A program made the translations under genes and the position numbers. From positions 3,906,001 to 3,970,000 of the forward strand of contig OZ220717.1 in the NCBI GenBank assembly GCA_965116625.1: a DNA stretch of 64,000 nucleotides, written 5' to 3'. Below are positions 1 to 8,745 of the stretch, one piece after another (position 1 is the stretch's first letter; each line of letters opens with the position of its first letter). Origin of the DNA: VXNE01 sp965116625 (lineage in GTDB: Bacteria; Pseudomonadota; Gammaproteobacteria; Pseudomonadales; Azotimanducaceae). The notes beneath the pieces were generated by a model. That model saw only the letters and a list, made by a program, of their open reading frames with translations. It had not been told where the DNA came from and made no database searches.

Positions 1-771
1 GATCGGTGCCGGTTCCCGCACCTCGACCGCATCCAGCGCGCGGATCACTTCGGCGCCGGTCTGGAATCTCTCGTCGGGGTCTTTCCTGAGCCACCGGGCG
101 AGAACGTCACGGTACGCGGAGAGCGGTTCCGGCAGGCGGATAGCTCCCCGGGCCGCGGTACTGCCGGACCCGGAAGGAGCCTCACCCGTCAGCATGAGGT
201 AGAAGACGACCCCCAGGCTGTAGAGGTCGGACCGGCTATCCACAGCACCGCCGGCCGCCTGCTCCGGACTCATGTAACCGGGCGTGCCGGGGACCGTCCC
301 GGACGGCGGCTGCGCACCCGTCTCGGCCGCGATGCCGAAATCCGTCAGCACCGCCTCTTCCCTGCCCCGGAAAAGGATGTTCTCCGGCTTCACGTCCCGG
401 TGCACGATGCCGTGGCCGCGCAGGGCGTCGAGCGCCAGGGCGACCTGCTTCGCAACGCGCACGGCATCGGGCAGCGACATTCCCCGGCCCATGCGGGCGA
501 CCAGGTCCCCGCCATCGAGGTATTCCAGCGCGATGTACGGGCACATGCCGGCACCGGCCTCGTAGGCCTTGACGACGTGCGGATGGTCGATGCCGGCGAG
601 AATTTCGGACTCATGCGCGAAGCGCCGCTGGACTGCCGGGTCCTGCGCCGCCTCGCCCACCGCGACCTTCAGCGCGACCTCGCGGCCCATGTCCCCCCAG
701 GTGGCGAGATACACGATCGACGCCGCGCCGCGGCCGACCTCCCGCTGGACCCTGAAACCGGGAATCTCCAC
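1..771 (-). CDS. Serine/threonine protein kinase (C-terminus beyond window)
   Basis: Eukaryotic-like (Hanks-type) Ser/Thr kinase that phosphorylates proteins in the cytoplasm. Reading leftwards from GTG at 771, the glycine-rich loop GRGAASIVYLATW, the ATP-anchoring lysine in VALKVAVG, the catalytic loop HGIVHRDVKPEN, the DFG motif (TDFGIAAE) and GTPGYMSPEQ are all visible, so the catalytic core is complete. The reading frame is still open at base 1, so any C-terminal sensor or membrane part is unseen. The GTG start is chosen because GGGACGGAG lies just upstream and the preceding MORN gene stops at 786, 14 bases away. The tight spacing suggests a pyk-MORN-kinase operon. The protein target is unknown. 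Confidence 0.88.
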   Translation of the reverse strand, partial: MEIPGFRVQREVGRGAASIVYLATWGDMGREVALKVAVGEAAQDPAVQRRFAHESEILAGIDHPHVVKAYEAGAGMCPYIALEYLDGGDLVARMGRGMSLPDAVRVAKQVALALDALRGHGIVHRDVKPENILFRGREEAVLTDFGIAAETGAQPPSGTVPGTPGYMSPEQAAGGAVDSRSDLYSLGVVFYLMLTGEAPSGSGSTAARGAIRLPEPLSAYRDVLARWLRKDPDERFQTGAEVIRALDAVEVREPAPI

Positions 772-785
772 CTGGTGCTCCGTCC

Positions 786-1760
786 CTACCGCCCGGCCCC
801 GTCCGGCGCGATGAGCCAGCGCATCTCGCCGGCGACCATGTTGCCGAGCACGAATCGCCCGGCGTCCACGTACGCCTGGCCGTCGAGGCGCACCGCTATG
901 CCGGCGCCGTGCGCGAGACCGTTGATGCAGTCCGCGCTCGCGAACATCCACGCCTCCCCTTCCAGCACCAGCGCGCAGCGCGGGTTCTCCGCCACCGGCG
1001 TCTCGTCCACGAGTTCGCCGTCCTGCCAGTGCTGGAAGTAACGCTCGCCGTCCGGCGCGGACTTGACGCCGAACCCCTGCATTCGATTGTCCACGAACTG
1101 CCCGCGGTACACGGTCCCGTCCCGCCAGTAGTACGCGCCCAGGCCATGCCGACGGTTCGCGTCGAACTGCCCGACGTAGCGGTTGCCGTCGTGCCAGGTC
1201 TGCTCGCCCCAGCCGGTCCGCTCGCCGCCGACGAACTCGCCCGCGTAGACATCCTCGTTGGCCATGACGAGCGTACCCCGCCCGGTGATCGAGTTGTTCC
1301 TGAACTCGCCGGTGTAGACGTTTCCGTTCGGCCACTTGAGCCGCCCCATCCCCTCCCGGCGGTCGTTGACGAAGGTGCCCTCGAATACGCGGCCGTCCGG
1401 CCAGGTCAGGGTGCCCTCGCCGTTGCGCAGGCCGTTGACGAACGCGCCCTCGAAAACGCGCTCGTCCGGCCAGCGAAATGTCCCCTCGCCATGCATCCGG
1501 TTGTTCTCGAAATACCCCGTGTAGCGGTGGCCGGCAGCGGTGATGTAGGTCCCGAACCCGCTTCTGACACCGTTCACCACCTCGCCTTCGTAGACATCGC
1601 CGTTGGACAGTTCGATGCGCCTCTCGGCGGCATCGGCGACGGCAGCGAGCAATAGGGGAGCGGCCCAGAGCAGGGCGCCATGGGACGCGAAGAGGCGATT
1701 CCCGCGAAGCGGGGACAGCGTGCGTTTGCCTGCGATCAAGCGAAGTCTGCGCATGGCCAT
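786..1760 (-). CDS. MORN-repeat protein with N-terminal signal/anchor segment
   Basis: About 324 residues. A basic N-terminus and hydrophobic stretch ending in A-D-A (around residues 25-45) look like a signal peptide or membrane anchor. About eight to nine MORN repeats of roughly 23 residues follow, of the type YEGEVVNG, FEGAFVNG, YTGEFRNN, YRGQFVDN. MORN repeats commonly bind lipid or protein partners. The C-terminal ~70 residues are not MORN. ATG 1760 is chosen because GACGAGGATCG precedes it and it clears the pyk stop at 1780; a longer frame from 1811 would overlap pyk. Its place directly before the kinase suggests a joint signalling role, which is inference. Confidence 0.8.
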   Translation of the reverse strand: MAMRRLRLIAGKRTLSPLRGNRLFASHGALLWAAPLLLAAVADAAERRIELSNGDVYEGEVVNGVRSGFGTYITAAGHRYTGYFENNRMHGEGTFRWPDERVFEGAFVNGLRNGEGTLTWPDGRVFEGTFVNDRREGMGRLKWPNGNVYTGEFRNNSITGRGTLVMANEDVYAGEFVGGERTGWGEQTWHDGNRYVGQFDANRRHGLGAYYWRDGTVYRGQFVDNRMQGFGVKSAPDGERYFQHWQDGELVDETPVAENPRCALVLEGEAWMFASADCINGLAHGAGIAVRLDGQAYVDAGRFVLGNMVAGEMRWLIAPDGAGR

Positions 1761-1779
1761 CGATCCTCGTCCGGTGCGG

Positions 1780-3204
1780 CTATCCTCCCACTGCACGGAT
1801 CTGGATCGCATCGACGCGTTTCTCGGCGAGCACGTCGGAGATCACCACGACACGTTCGTCCGCGGGGATGTCCTCCCGCTCCTGCAATACGTTGAGCGCC
1901 GTCTGTATCGTCTTCTCCGGCACGGTCGAGAACGCGGTGCGATGCGAGAACACGCCCCGGTTCAGCATCAGCCGCCGCCGTGTCTGGCTGTTGTTCGAGA
2001 AAGCGAAGATCGGCACCGTCGGCGGCTGGCAACTCGTCACCAGGTCGACCATCACGCCGCGCCGCGTAATGACCACGATGCCAGCGGCGCCGATGGCCTC
2101 CGCCAGGCCCGCCGCGGCCTTGGCGACGTGGTGCTTGTCCGTGTCCGCGACCAGGTCGGCGGCGAATCCGAGGCCCGGAAACTGCTCGCTGGTGGAGGCG
2201 ATGCGCGACAGTTGCGCCACGCAGCGCACCGGGTGGCGGCCGACGCTGGTTTCGGCGGAGAGCATGATCGCGTCGACACCCTCGTAGATGGCGTTGGCGA
2301 CATCGGTCACTTCCGCGCGCGTCGGAATCGGGTTCTCGATCATGGACTCGAGGAGGTGGGTCGCGACGACGCAGCGCTTGCCGAGCCTGGCGCAGGTCCG
2401 CACCAGGTTTCGCTGTATGTTCGGCATGACGGCGATATCCACCTCGATGCCGAGATCGCCCCGCGCCACCATCACGCCGTCCGCGGCCCGGGTGATTTCC
2501 TCCACGTTGGCGAGACCCTCCCGGTCTTCGATCTTGGCGATGATCTTGAGTGTCTTGTTGCCCAGCAGTTCCCTCGCCGCCGCGATGTCGTCGGCGGTCC
2601 GCACGAACGACAGCGCCAGGAAGTCGAGGTCGTGCTCCATGCCGAACAGGATGTCCTCGCGGTCCTTGCCGGCGATCGCCGGCAGGTTGACGTGCACGCC
2701 GGGCAGGTTGATGTGGCGGCGGCTGCCCAGGTGGCCGCCGTCAACGATGCGGCAACGAAGCCCGCGCGCCGATTTCTGCAGCACCTCGAGATTGATGAGG
2801 CCGTTGTCCAGGGTGACGGTGTTACCCACCGCCACGGCCTCCGGCAATTCCGGGTAGTTGACATGGATCTCGTCCGCCGGCCAATCCGAGGGGCTCCCGT
2901 CCTCCTCGCCGGAGGCGGGGCTCACGGTCAGGTAGACCTCCTTGCCGGGTTCGAGACGCATCGGCGCCTCGAGTTCACCGGTCCGGATCTCCGGTCCCAT
3001 GGTGTCGAGCAGCAGCGGCACCGGGTACTTGACCTTGCGGTTGAGCGTCTTGATCCAGGTGATGATCTTCTGCGCCTCGACGTGGTCGGAGTGCGACATG
3101 TTGAGCCGCACGATGTCCATGCCCGCCGCATACATGCGTTCGAGCATCGGATATTCCGCGGTCGCGGGACCGACGGTGCAGATGATCTTGGTGCGCCTGC
3201 GCAT
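1780..3204 (-). CDS. pyk: Pyruvate kinase
   Basis: Glycolytic enzyme converting phosphoenolpyruvate and ADP to pyruvate and ATP in the cytoplasm. The 474-residue length is typical. Seen: the N-terminal MRRRTKIICTVGPAT, the substrate-binding RLNMSHSDH, the barrel segment KIIAKIEDREGLAN with the catalytic lysine, VMVARGDLGIEV, and DAIMLSAETSVGRHPV. The C-terminal allosteric domain (about residues 350-474) is present. ATG 3204 is the natural start since the family begins with R-R-T-K-I. The helicase gene upstream ends at 3214, so the two may be co-transcribed. Confidence 0.97.
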   Translation of the reverse strand: MRRRTKIICTVGPATAEYPMLERMYAAGMDIVRLNMSHSDHVEAQKIITWIKTLNRKVKYPVPLLLDTMGPEIRTGELEAPMRLEPGKEVYLTVSPASGEEDGSPSDWPADEIHVNYPELPEAVAVGNTVTLDNGLINLEVLQKSARGLRCRIVDGGHLGSRRHINLPGVHVNLPAIAGKDREDILFGMEHDLDFLALSFVRTADDIAAARELLGNKTLKIIAKIEDREGLANVEEITRAADGVMVARGDLGIEVDIAVMPNIQRNLVRTCARLGKRCVVATHLLESMIENPIPTRAEVTDVANAIYEGVDAIMLSAETSVGRHPVRCVAQLSRIASTSEQFPGLGFAADLVADTDKHHVAKAAAGLAEAIGAAGIVVITRRGVMVDLVTSCQPPTVPIFAFSNNSQTRRRLMLNRGVFSHRTAFSTVPEKTIQTALNVLQEREDIPADERVVVISDVLAEKRVDAIQIRAVGG

Positions 3205-3213
3205 GGCGTGAGG

Positions 3214-6200
3214 TTACCACCGGGCGCGCCAAAAAGACGCCACGGCAGCGCCGATTTCGCAGCGCCCTGCCGCGACGGGCCGCCAGTACCGCGGGAAGAA
3301 CGCGCTCCAGGGAACTTGCGCGAAGCGTGGATCGACCAGCACCACGACGCCGCTGTCACCCACGCCCCGCACGGCGCGGCCCGCCGCCTGCGCCACGCGG
3401 GTCATTCCCGGCTGGCGATAGGCGACGTCGAATCCGTCCGCGCCGAAGCGCTCACCGATGAGATCCCGCTCCAGCGACCGCGGGGCGAGGCCGACGCCGA
3501 CCACGATCACACCCGTCAGGGCGCCGCCGTCGAAGTCCACGGACTCGGCGAACATGCCGCCCAGGACGGCGGCGCCGATGCGCGACGCATGTGCGCGAGG
3601 GGCGCCATTGCCGGCATGCGTTTCGTTCCGCTCCGATAGACGCCCGATGAACGCCCGCTTCTCCGCATCGGTCATGCCGGGACGCTGGGCGACGACCTCC
3701 GCCACGGCCTCGAGCCGGGGAACCACCAGGTCGAGGTACGCGAACGACGGGAATGCGACGAGGTAGTTGCCGGGCGCCGCGCCGATCACCGCCTCGACCA
3801 CGCCCGCCAGCGCGTCCCTCGAAGCAGCGCGGTCCCGGTAGTAGGTCGACACGTCGTCGACGGTGAAGACCCCCAGGTTCGAACCCCATTCGGGACAGAC
3901 CCGCGCGGCGCGGGAGCCGTCCGGCTTGTCCTGCCCATGGATGGCCTGGAACAGCGGCAGCGGCGACACGGTGCCGGAAAACCGCACGGCGCCGTTGTAG
4001 CGGCGCAGCACGGCGTCGATGTGCGGTGCGGGGGAAAGGCACACCATCCGTGCCTCGATGTTGCGGCGGTCCGTCACGAGCAGGTCGCAGTAGTTCTCGG
4101 TGTCGCGCCAGCCCTGCCCCTCCTGGACCCGAAAACAGTCGAACAGGAACTCGCTGGTCGCGGGATACGACCCGAGATCGGTCTGTACCGCGGCTTCGAG
4201 CAGCCGCCCGGTGGCGCGCAGGAGGGCCTTCGGCTCCGCGATCCGGGACTCCGCGTCCGCGGGATCGCTGCGAGACTGCAAGTCGGTATCGCTCGGACCG
4301 GGAATCCCCGTGAGGTCACCGCTTCCGCTTTCGGTGCCGGTGGCATCCCGACGCAGCTTGAGCAGCGCGCGGTCCACGGCGCGAAGCCGCCGGGCGATGT
4401 CCAGCGGCGGCGCTTCGGCGAGCGCGCGTTTCACCGCCCCGCGCTTCAAGGACGTGCTCAGCATCCCGCGTACGCGATCGCCCAACTGGTGCGCCTCGTC
4501 CACGAGCAGGCCGACCCGGCTGAACGGTGGCGCCGCGAGACGCTCCAGCCTGACCACCGGGTCGAAGACGTAGTTGTAGTCGCACACCACGACGTCGGCC
4601 CAGGCCGCGGCATCGAGGCTGATTTCGAACGGGCAGACGGTGTGGCGCCTGGCGATGGCCTCGATGGTCTCGCGGGTCGCCACGCCCGCGGCTAGCAGCG
4701 CGTCGCGCGCCGGCCGCATGCGGTCGTAGTAGCCGCTGGCGTAACGGCAGCGCGCCGGATCGCAGGGCTCCTCGGGGTTGAAGCAGATGTCCCGTTTCGC
4801 CGTGAGGACGACGGAGGAGGTCGGTTCTTCCTCGTGCCCCTGCACCTCCTCCCGCTTGTGGCTGTCCCCTTGGCCCCGCGTGTGCCTGTCCCCTTGCACC
4901 TCCTGCTCGTGGCTGTCCCTTTGTCGCTCGGGTTTGTGGCTGTCCCTTCGCCGCTCCGGCTCGTGGCTGTCCCTTTGTCGCTTCGGCTTGTGGCTGTCCC
5001 TTCGTGGCTCCGACTTATGGCTGTCCCTTCGTCGCTCCGGCTCGTGGCTGTCCCTTCGTCGTTCCGGCTTGTGGCTGTCCCTTCGTCGCTCCGGCTCGTG
5101 GCTGTCCCTTTGTCGTTCCGGCTCGTGGCTGTCCCTTCGTCGCTCCGGCTTGTGGCTGTCCCTTCGTCGCTCCGGCTCGTGGCTGTCCCTTCGTCGCTCC
5201 GACTTGTGGCTGTCCCTTCGCCGCTCCGGCTTGTGGCTGTCCCTTTGTCGCTCGGGCTTGTGGCTGTCCCTTCGCCGCTCCGGCTCGTGGCTGTCCCTTT
5301 GTCGTTCCGGCTCGTGGCTGTCCCTTTGTCGTTCCGGCTCGTGGCTGTCCCTTCGTCGTTCCGGCTCGTGGCTGTCCCTTCGTCGCTCCGCGAGCGCGCA
5401 CCGCGTGAGGGTTTCCGTCGGAGACTGCTTGCCGGTGGTGCGCGCGGTCAGGTAGACGACGCGGTCAATCACGCCCTCGCCGATAGCGCGCAATGCCGAG
5501 TACACGGTGGCCGCCGTCTTGCCGCTGCCCGTGGGCGCTTCCACCAGCAACTGCTCGCGGTCGCGAAACGCCCTGTAGGCGCCCCTGGCGAGGCGCCTTT
5601 GGCTGTCCCGGAACTCCGGGTACGGGAACTGCAGCCCGCCGAGACGCGCGTTGCGCCGCGCAACCCGGGCCGCCGTCCGGGCGAGCCAGGCGGTGTAGTC
5701 CGCGATCGTGTCGACAAGGAACTCTGCCAGCTCGTCCCGGCCATGCACCTCTTCGAAATGCTTGGCGGCGCCATCGTCCGGGTGCAGGTAGATCAGCCGC
5801 AGCCGCCATGCGCCGCGGTTCACGGGTCGCGCTTCCATGGCGTTCACGAGGCCCGCGTACAGCTTGAGCTGGGCCAGGTGGAGATGGCCGATGTGGTCGT
5901 GCAGGTCCGCCACCTCGGAACGCGTGGTCTTGTACTCCTCGATCACGCCCGCCCCGTCGTCGATCCCGTCGATGCGGCCCCTGATGCGCAGCTCGACGCC
6001 ATTGCGGGTGGCCGTCACCGCCACCGGCACCTCCCGCCGATAGCCCTCTCGCTCCGGCTGCGCCCGCCGCTGCGCGCTGATGCCCTCCTGGGCGGTGGCG
6101 CTTGCCGTGTAGCGATAATGGATGTCGCCCCGCCGGTGCACGAAGGCCGCCAGGTCCCGGACGGCCACGGTGGCGGATACCGGACCTGACGCGTCGGGGG

Positions 6201-6246
6201 CCGTCGTCCCGTTCGCCGCCGGTCCGGTTGCGTCGCTCACCTGCAT
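3214..6246 (-). CDS. DinG/XPD-like Fe-S helicase with N-terminal PD-(D/E)XK-like domain and in-frame repeat insertion
   Basis: Superfamily 2 DNA helicase, presumably acting in repair. An N-terminal nuclease-like domain carries GRIDGIDDG and EYKTTR (about residues 90-110). Walker A is EAPTGSGKT (about 237-244) and the DEAH box is VDEAHQLGDR. Fe-S cysteines are visible in CFNPEEPCDPARC and HTVCPF. Between motif Ia (TARTTGKQ) and the Fe-S domain sits a foreign stretch of about 185 residues made of a nine-residue repeat (ERRRDSHEP and variants). Without it the protein is near 825 residues. The start is ATG 6246 (10-base overlap with the FAN1-like gene) or GTG 6240 (GTGA overlap). The overlap argues for translational coupling with the nuclease. 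Confidence 0.88.
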   Translation of the reverse strand: MQVSDATGPAANGTTAPDASGPVSATVAVRDLAAFVHRRGDIHYRYTASATAQEGISAQRRAQPEREGYRREVPVAVTATRNGVELRIRGRIDGIDDGAGVIEEYKTTRSEVADLHDHIGHLHLAQLKLYAGLVNAMEARPVNRGAWRLRLIYLHPDDGAAKHFEEVHGRDELAEFLVDTIADYTAWLARTAARVARRNARLGGLQFPYPEFRDSQRRLARGAYRAFRDREQLLVEAPTGSGKTAATVYSALRAIGEGVIDRVVYLTARTTGKQSPTETLTRCALAERRRDSHEPERRRDSHEPERQRDSHEPERQRDSHEPERRRDSHKPERQRDSHKPERRRDSHKSERRRDSHEPERRRDSHKPERRRDSHEPERQRDSHEPERRRDSHKPERRRDSHEPERRRDSHKSEPRRDSHKPKRQRDSHEPERRRDSHKPERQRDSHEQEVQGDRHTRGQGDSHKREEVQGHEEEPTSSVVLTAKRDICFNPEEPCDPARCRYASGYYDRMRPARDALLAAGVATRETIEAIARRHTVCPFEISLDAAAWADVVVCDYNYVFDPVVRLERLAAPPFSRVGLLVDEAHQLGDRVRGMLSTSLKRGAVKRALAEAPPLDIARRLRAVDRALLKLRRDATGTESGSGDLTGIPGPSDTDLQSRSDPADAESRIAEPKALLRATGRLLEAAVQTDLGSYPATSEFLFDCFRVQEGQGWRDTENYCDLLVTDRRNIEARMVCLSPAPHIDAVLRRYNGAVRFSGTVSPLPLFQAIHGQDKPDGSRAARVCPEWGSNLGVFTVDDVSTYYRDRAASRDALAGVVEAVIGAAPGNYLVAFPSFAYLDLVVPRLEAVAEVVAQRPGMTDAEKRAFIGRLSERNETHAGNGAPRAHASRIGAAVLGGMFAESVDFDGGALTGVIVVGVGLAPRSLERDLIGERFGADGFDVAYRQPGMTRVAQAAGRAVRGVGDSGVVVLVDPRFAQVPWSAFFPRYWRPVAAGRCEIGAAVASFWRARW
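4850..5392 (-). repeat. 27-bp minisatellite inside the helicase gene
   Basis: About 18 clear and two degenerate copies of a 27-bp unit whose plus-strand core is TGGCTGTCCCTT. In the gene's frame each unit encodes nine residues, E-R-(R/Q)-R-D-S-H-(E/K)-(P/S). Because 27 is divisible by three, copy-number change keeps the frame open. The array shares the GGACAGCCA core with the other arrays in the window. Confidence 0.95.
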
Positions 6247-7931
6247 CGCGCGACCCGGACCGGAAGGTCCACCGCGCGCAGCCGCTCGATCCACAGGTAC
6301 TGGTCGTCCCGCAGCCGGTCGTTCGGCCCCTTCACCTCGACGAACTCGAAGCGGCCGGGAGCGTAGACGACGGTCAGGTCCGGAAAGCCCCTTCGCGCGT
6401 TGTCGAGGTCCGACGACGCGAACCCGACGAGCTTGCGCACGGTGTCCAGCCCCAGGCCCTCAAGCAGCCGGGCAAGCGTGTCCTCATCGAAAACGCGCCA
6501 GTCGACCAGCCGGTTCGCCACGCCCCGATGCGTGCGGCAAGCATCGAGCAGCGACGCCCGGAGCGTCTCGTCGTCGCTTTCGAGGGGATCCGGGCAGAGG
6601 CCGCGCCGGGCTTCGAGGAAGTCGGGCCAGAAGAGGTCGATGGGGGCGGTCTGGAACGCGTTGACAAACATGCCTTCCACGGGAGCGAAGACCCAGTCCC
6701 AGTAGGCGAGACCGAAGAGACCCATGGGCAGCGCGTTCTCGAGGTGCCACGCACAGCCTTCGTCGGCAGTGAGGACCGCAGCTGCCGCCGCTTCGACGCG
6801 CGCCATGTCCGGCACGTCCAGCACGACGGTTTCCCGGGGCCATGCGCGGCGTCGCCGCGTTCCAAAACGGGCGGCGAAATCCGCCTCCTGCGGGCAGATC
6901 GGGCGTTCGCGCATCTTTCGGCGAAGCCGATCCACGGCATGGGTGTCCATCAGGCGCTTGAGGATTCTCACCCTGCGCTCCCGCGCCGGCGGCATGCTGG
7001 AGCGCGCATAGCAGGCGAGTGCGGCGTCGAACTCGCCAACCCTTTCGAGCCCCCGGCCAAGCCGGTTGAGGATGCGGCTGCGGCGGCGCTCGAAAAGTCG
7101 GTTCCCGAATGGCTGCCACAGTGCCTCGAGCGCTGGCATCGCGGCATCCGCCGGTGGCCTCGCGCCCAGCTCGTCGATGTGGTCACCGAGGCCAATCAGC
7201 GCCCTGTAGGCGTCGAGCGCCGCGCGATCGGCGAACAGGCGCCGTTCGCGGGCCAGTTCGTACTCGGGATACCGGGAAAGACCCAGGTCGCGCAGGACGA
7301 AGGTCGAGAGGTCGCGATGCCTGTCCCCGAAAAACAGCAGCCTGTACAGATCGAGCCGCTCCACCCCGTCCAGGGCAACCCACGGGAAGCTCCGTTCGAC
7401 GCGCCGATGCACGTCGGCGTCGGTGAGACTGCGCTCGATCCACTCCAGGTACTCGCGCTTGCGAGTTGCCGACCGCATCGGCGGGGCGCCGGCGCTGCGC
7501 CCGGGAACCACGCCCGGAGCCCCCGAACCGGATCCGTTGTCCGTTGCGGCCGGCTCGCCCCCGCTAGCCAGCGCATCGCCGAAACACTGTGCGAGCTCCG
7601 CGCGGGTCAGCAGCCGGGCAAGCTCTGCCGCGGGCGCTTCCGGGCACCGCGACACGAACCCTTCCGCGACGAGGTATCCCAGCGCGGCCGGCGTATCGTC
7701 AATCTCCCGAAAGTTCAGCGAGTCGACGCGCACCAGGGGACCCTTGCGCGACATCAAGCGCGCCAGCAGGCGCTGCGCGTTCGCCGGCATCGCGACGATG
7801 CCCTCCCCGAACTCCGCCTCCTCCGCCGTCAATATGTCCCCGTACTGCTGCCGCACGCCCTCGACCAACGCGATCAGGTTGTCCGCGTAGTAGTGATCCG
7901 GTGGCGGCTGACCAGGGCTGAGTTCCGGCAA
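6237..7931 (-). CDS. FAN1-like VRR-NUC domain nuclease
   Basis: 564 residues, matching bacterial FAN1-like proteins, structure-specific nucleases acting on branched or interstrand-crosslinked DNA. The C-terminal VRR-NUC (PD-(D/E)XK) domain is seen as GFPDLTVVY, then FEFVEVKGPNDRLRDDQ, giving the D...E-x-K catalytic set, followed by QYLWIERL. The helical middle (about 250-400) resembles the TPR-like region of FAN1. The start codon at 7931 precedes MPELSPGQPPPD; the region upstream is repeat DNA. The helicase gene overlaps its 3' end, and a nuclease plus Fe-S helicase fits a crosslink or fork repair pair. A 55-bp copy of its 5' end lies at 8569-8623. Confidence 0.88.
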   Translation of the reverse strand: MPELSPGQPPPDHYYADNLIALVEGVRQQYGDILTAEEAEFGEGIVAMPANAQRLLARLMSRKGPLVRVDSLNFREIDDTPAALGYLVAEGFVSRCPEAPAAELARLLTRAELAQCFGDALASGGEPAATDNGSGSGAPGVVPGRSAGAPPMRSATRKREYLEWIERSLTDADVHRRVERSFPWVALDGVERLDLYRLLFFGDRHRDLSTFVLRDLGLSRYPEYELARERRLFADRAALDAYRALIGLGDHIDELGARPPADAAMPALEALWQPFGNRLFERRRSRILNRLGRGLERVGEFDAALACYARSSMPPARERRVRILKRLMDTHAVDRLRRKMRERPICPQEADFAARFGTRRRRAWPRETVVLDVPDMARVEAAAAAVLTADEGCAWHLENALPMGLFGLAYWDWVFAPVEGMFVNAFQTAPIDLFWPDFLEARRGLCPDPLESDDETLRASLLDACRTHRGVANRLVDWRVFDEDTLARLLEGLGLDTVRKLVGFASSDLDNARRGFPDLTVVYAPGRFEFVEVKGPNDRLRDDQYLWIERLRAVDLPVRVARCR

Positions 7932-8047
7932 TGGCGTGCGACATGTCTCACGGGAAGGCGAACCGCATTATAGCGACTAATGTACGCATATACAGTCCAC
8001 CCGCCTCTCCCCTCGGGGACACATGTTCTCCCCTCGGGGAACACACA

Positions 8048-8279
8048 AATCCTCCCCTCGGGGACACACACAAAATCCGGATGCACACCCACCAGGCAGA
8101 TCTCCTACAGCGCCTTCAGCGATTGCCTGTGGCGGAGCCCGCACCCCACCGAATTGGACACCCATCGCCCGACCGAATTGGACACCCATCGTTCTGGGAC
8201 ACCCATATCTCCCCGTGAATTGGACACCCATCGTTCTGGGACACTCATGTCTCCCGGCGAATTGGAGACCCATCGTTCT
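8048..8279. repeat. 232-bp perfect tandem duplication, copy 1
   Basis: Reading base by base, 8048-8279 is identical to 8280-8511. The block itself is built from GGACACCCA units and a unique segment with GGCAGATCTCCTACAGCGCC. Perfect identity points to a very recent duplication, or to an assembly artefact. Confidence 0.95.
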
Positions 8280-8511
8280 AATCCTCCCCTCGGGGACACA
8301 CACAAAATCCGGATGCACACCCACCAGGCAGATCTCCTACAGCGCCTTCAGCGATTGCCTGTGGCGGAGCCCGCACCCCACCGAATTGGACACCCATCGC
8401 CCGACCGAATTGGACACCCATCGTTCTGGGACACCCATATCTCCCCGTGAATTGGACACCCATCGTTCTGGGACACTCATGTCTCCCGGCGAATTGGAGA
8501 CCCATCGTTCT
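8280..8511. repeat. 232-bp perfect tandem duplication, copy 2
   Basis: Second copy, directly abutting the first with no spacer. Further GGACACCCAT units continue past its end to about 8560. Confidence 0.95.
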
Positions 8512-8568
8512 GGGACACCCATATCTCCCGGCGAATTGGACACCCATTGTTCTGGGACAGCAGCACGG

Positions 8569-8623
8569 CCTCGACCAACGCGATCAGGTTGTCCGCGTAG
8601 TACTGATCCGGGGGCGGCTGACC
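8569..8623 (-). pseudogene. Duplicated 5' fragment of the FAN1-like gene
   Basis: Fifty-three of 55 bases match 7860-7914, which encodes about residues 6-24 of the FAN1-like protein. The fragment lies 709 bp upstream of its source in the same orientation, between two repeat arrays. It has no usable start and is not expected to be translated. It shows that the repeat zone expanded by duplications that carried gene edge sequence along. Confidence 0.9.
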
Positions 8624-8629
8624 TGGTCC

Positions 8630-8745
8630 CTCCGACTTGTGGCTGTCCCTTTGGGGCTGTGGCTGTTCCTTTGGGGCTTGGTCCCTTCGGCTTGTGGCTG
8701 TCCTTTTCGGTCCTTTTTGGCTTTTTGCGGCTGGTGCTCTGGCTG
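8630..8745 (+). repeat. TGGCTGTCC-type repeat cluster
   Basis: Three to four units around TTGTGGCTGTCCCTTT and GGGGCTTG, opposite in orientation to the neighbouring GGACACCCA region. The cluster ends about 120 bp before the Rpn-like gene start. Confidence 0.8.

Larger units (their letters stand above)
7985..8570 (+). repeat. GGACACCCA-type repeat region
   Basis: A non-coding stretch upstream of the FAN1-like gene. It contains repeated GGGGACACA, TTGGACACCCATCG and TCTGGGACACCCAT units in plus orientation. Most of it consists of two copies of a 232-bp block. No gene is seen from 7932 to 8868. Confidence 0.9.

Noticed and set aside
1603..3639. Long open frame on the plus strand across the pyruvate kinase gene
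   Set aside because: Antisense shadow of pyk in GC-rich DNA; the minus-strand frame has all pyruvate kinase motifs.
4850..5392. Possible CRISPR array
   Set aside because: Units are contiguous tandem copies without unique spacers of fixed length, and they lie in frame inside a gene; no cas genes.
4834..6189. 451-residue plus-strand frame with VAVPLSLRL repeats
   Set aside because: Antisense reading of the helicase and its 27-bp array; no independent start or domain.
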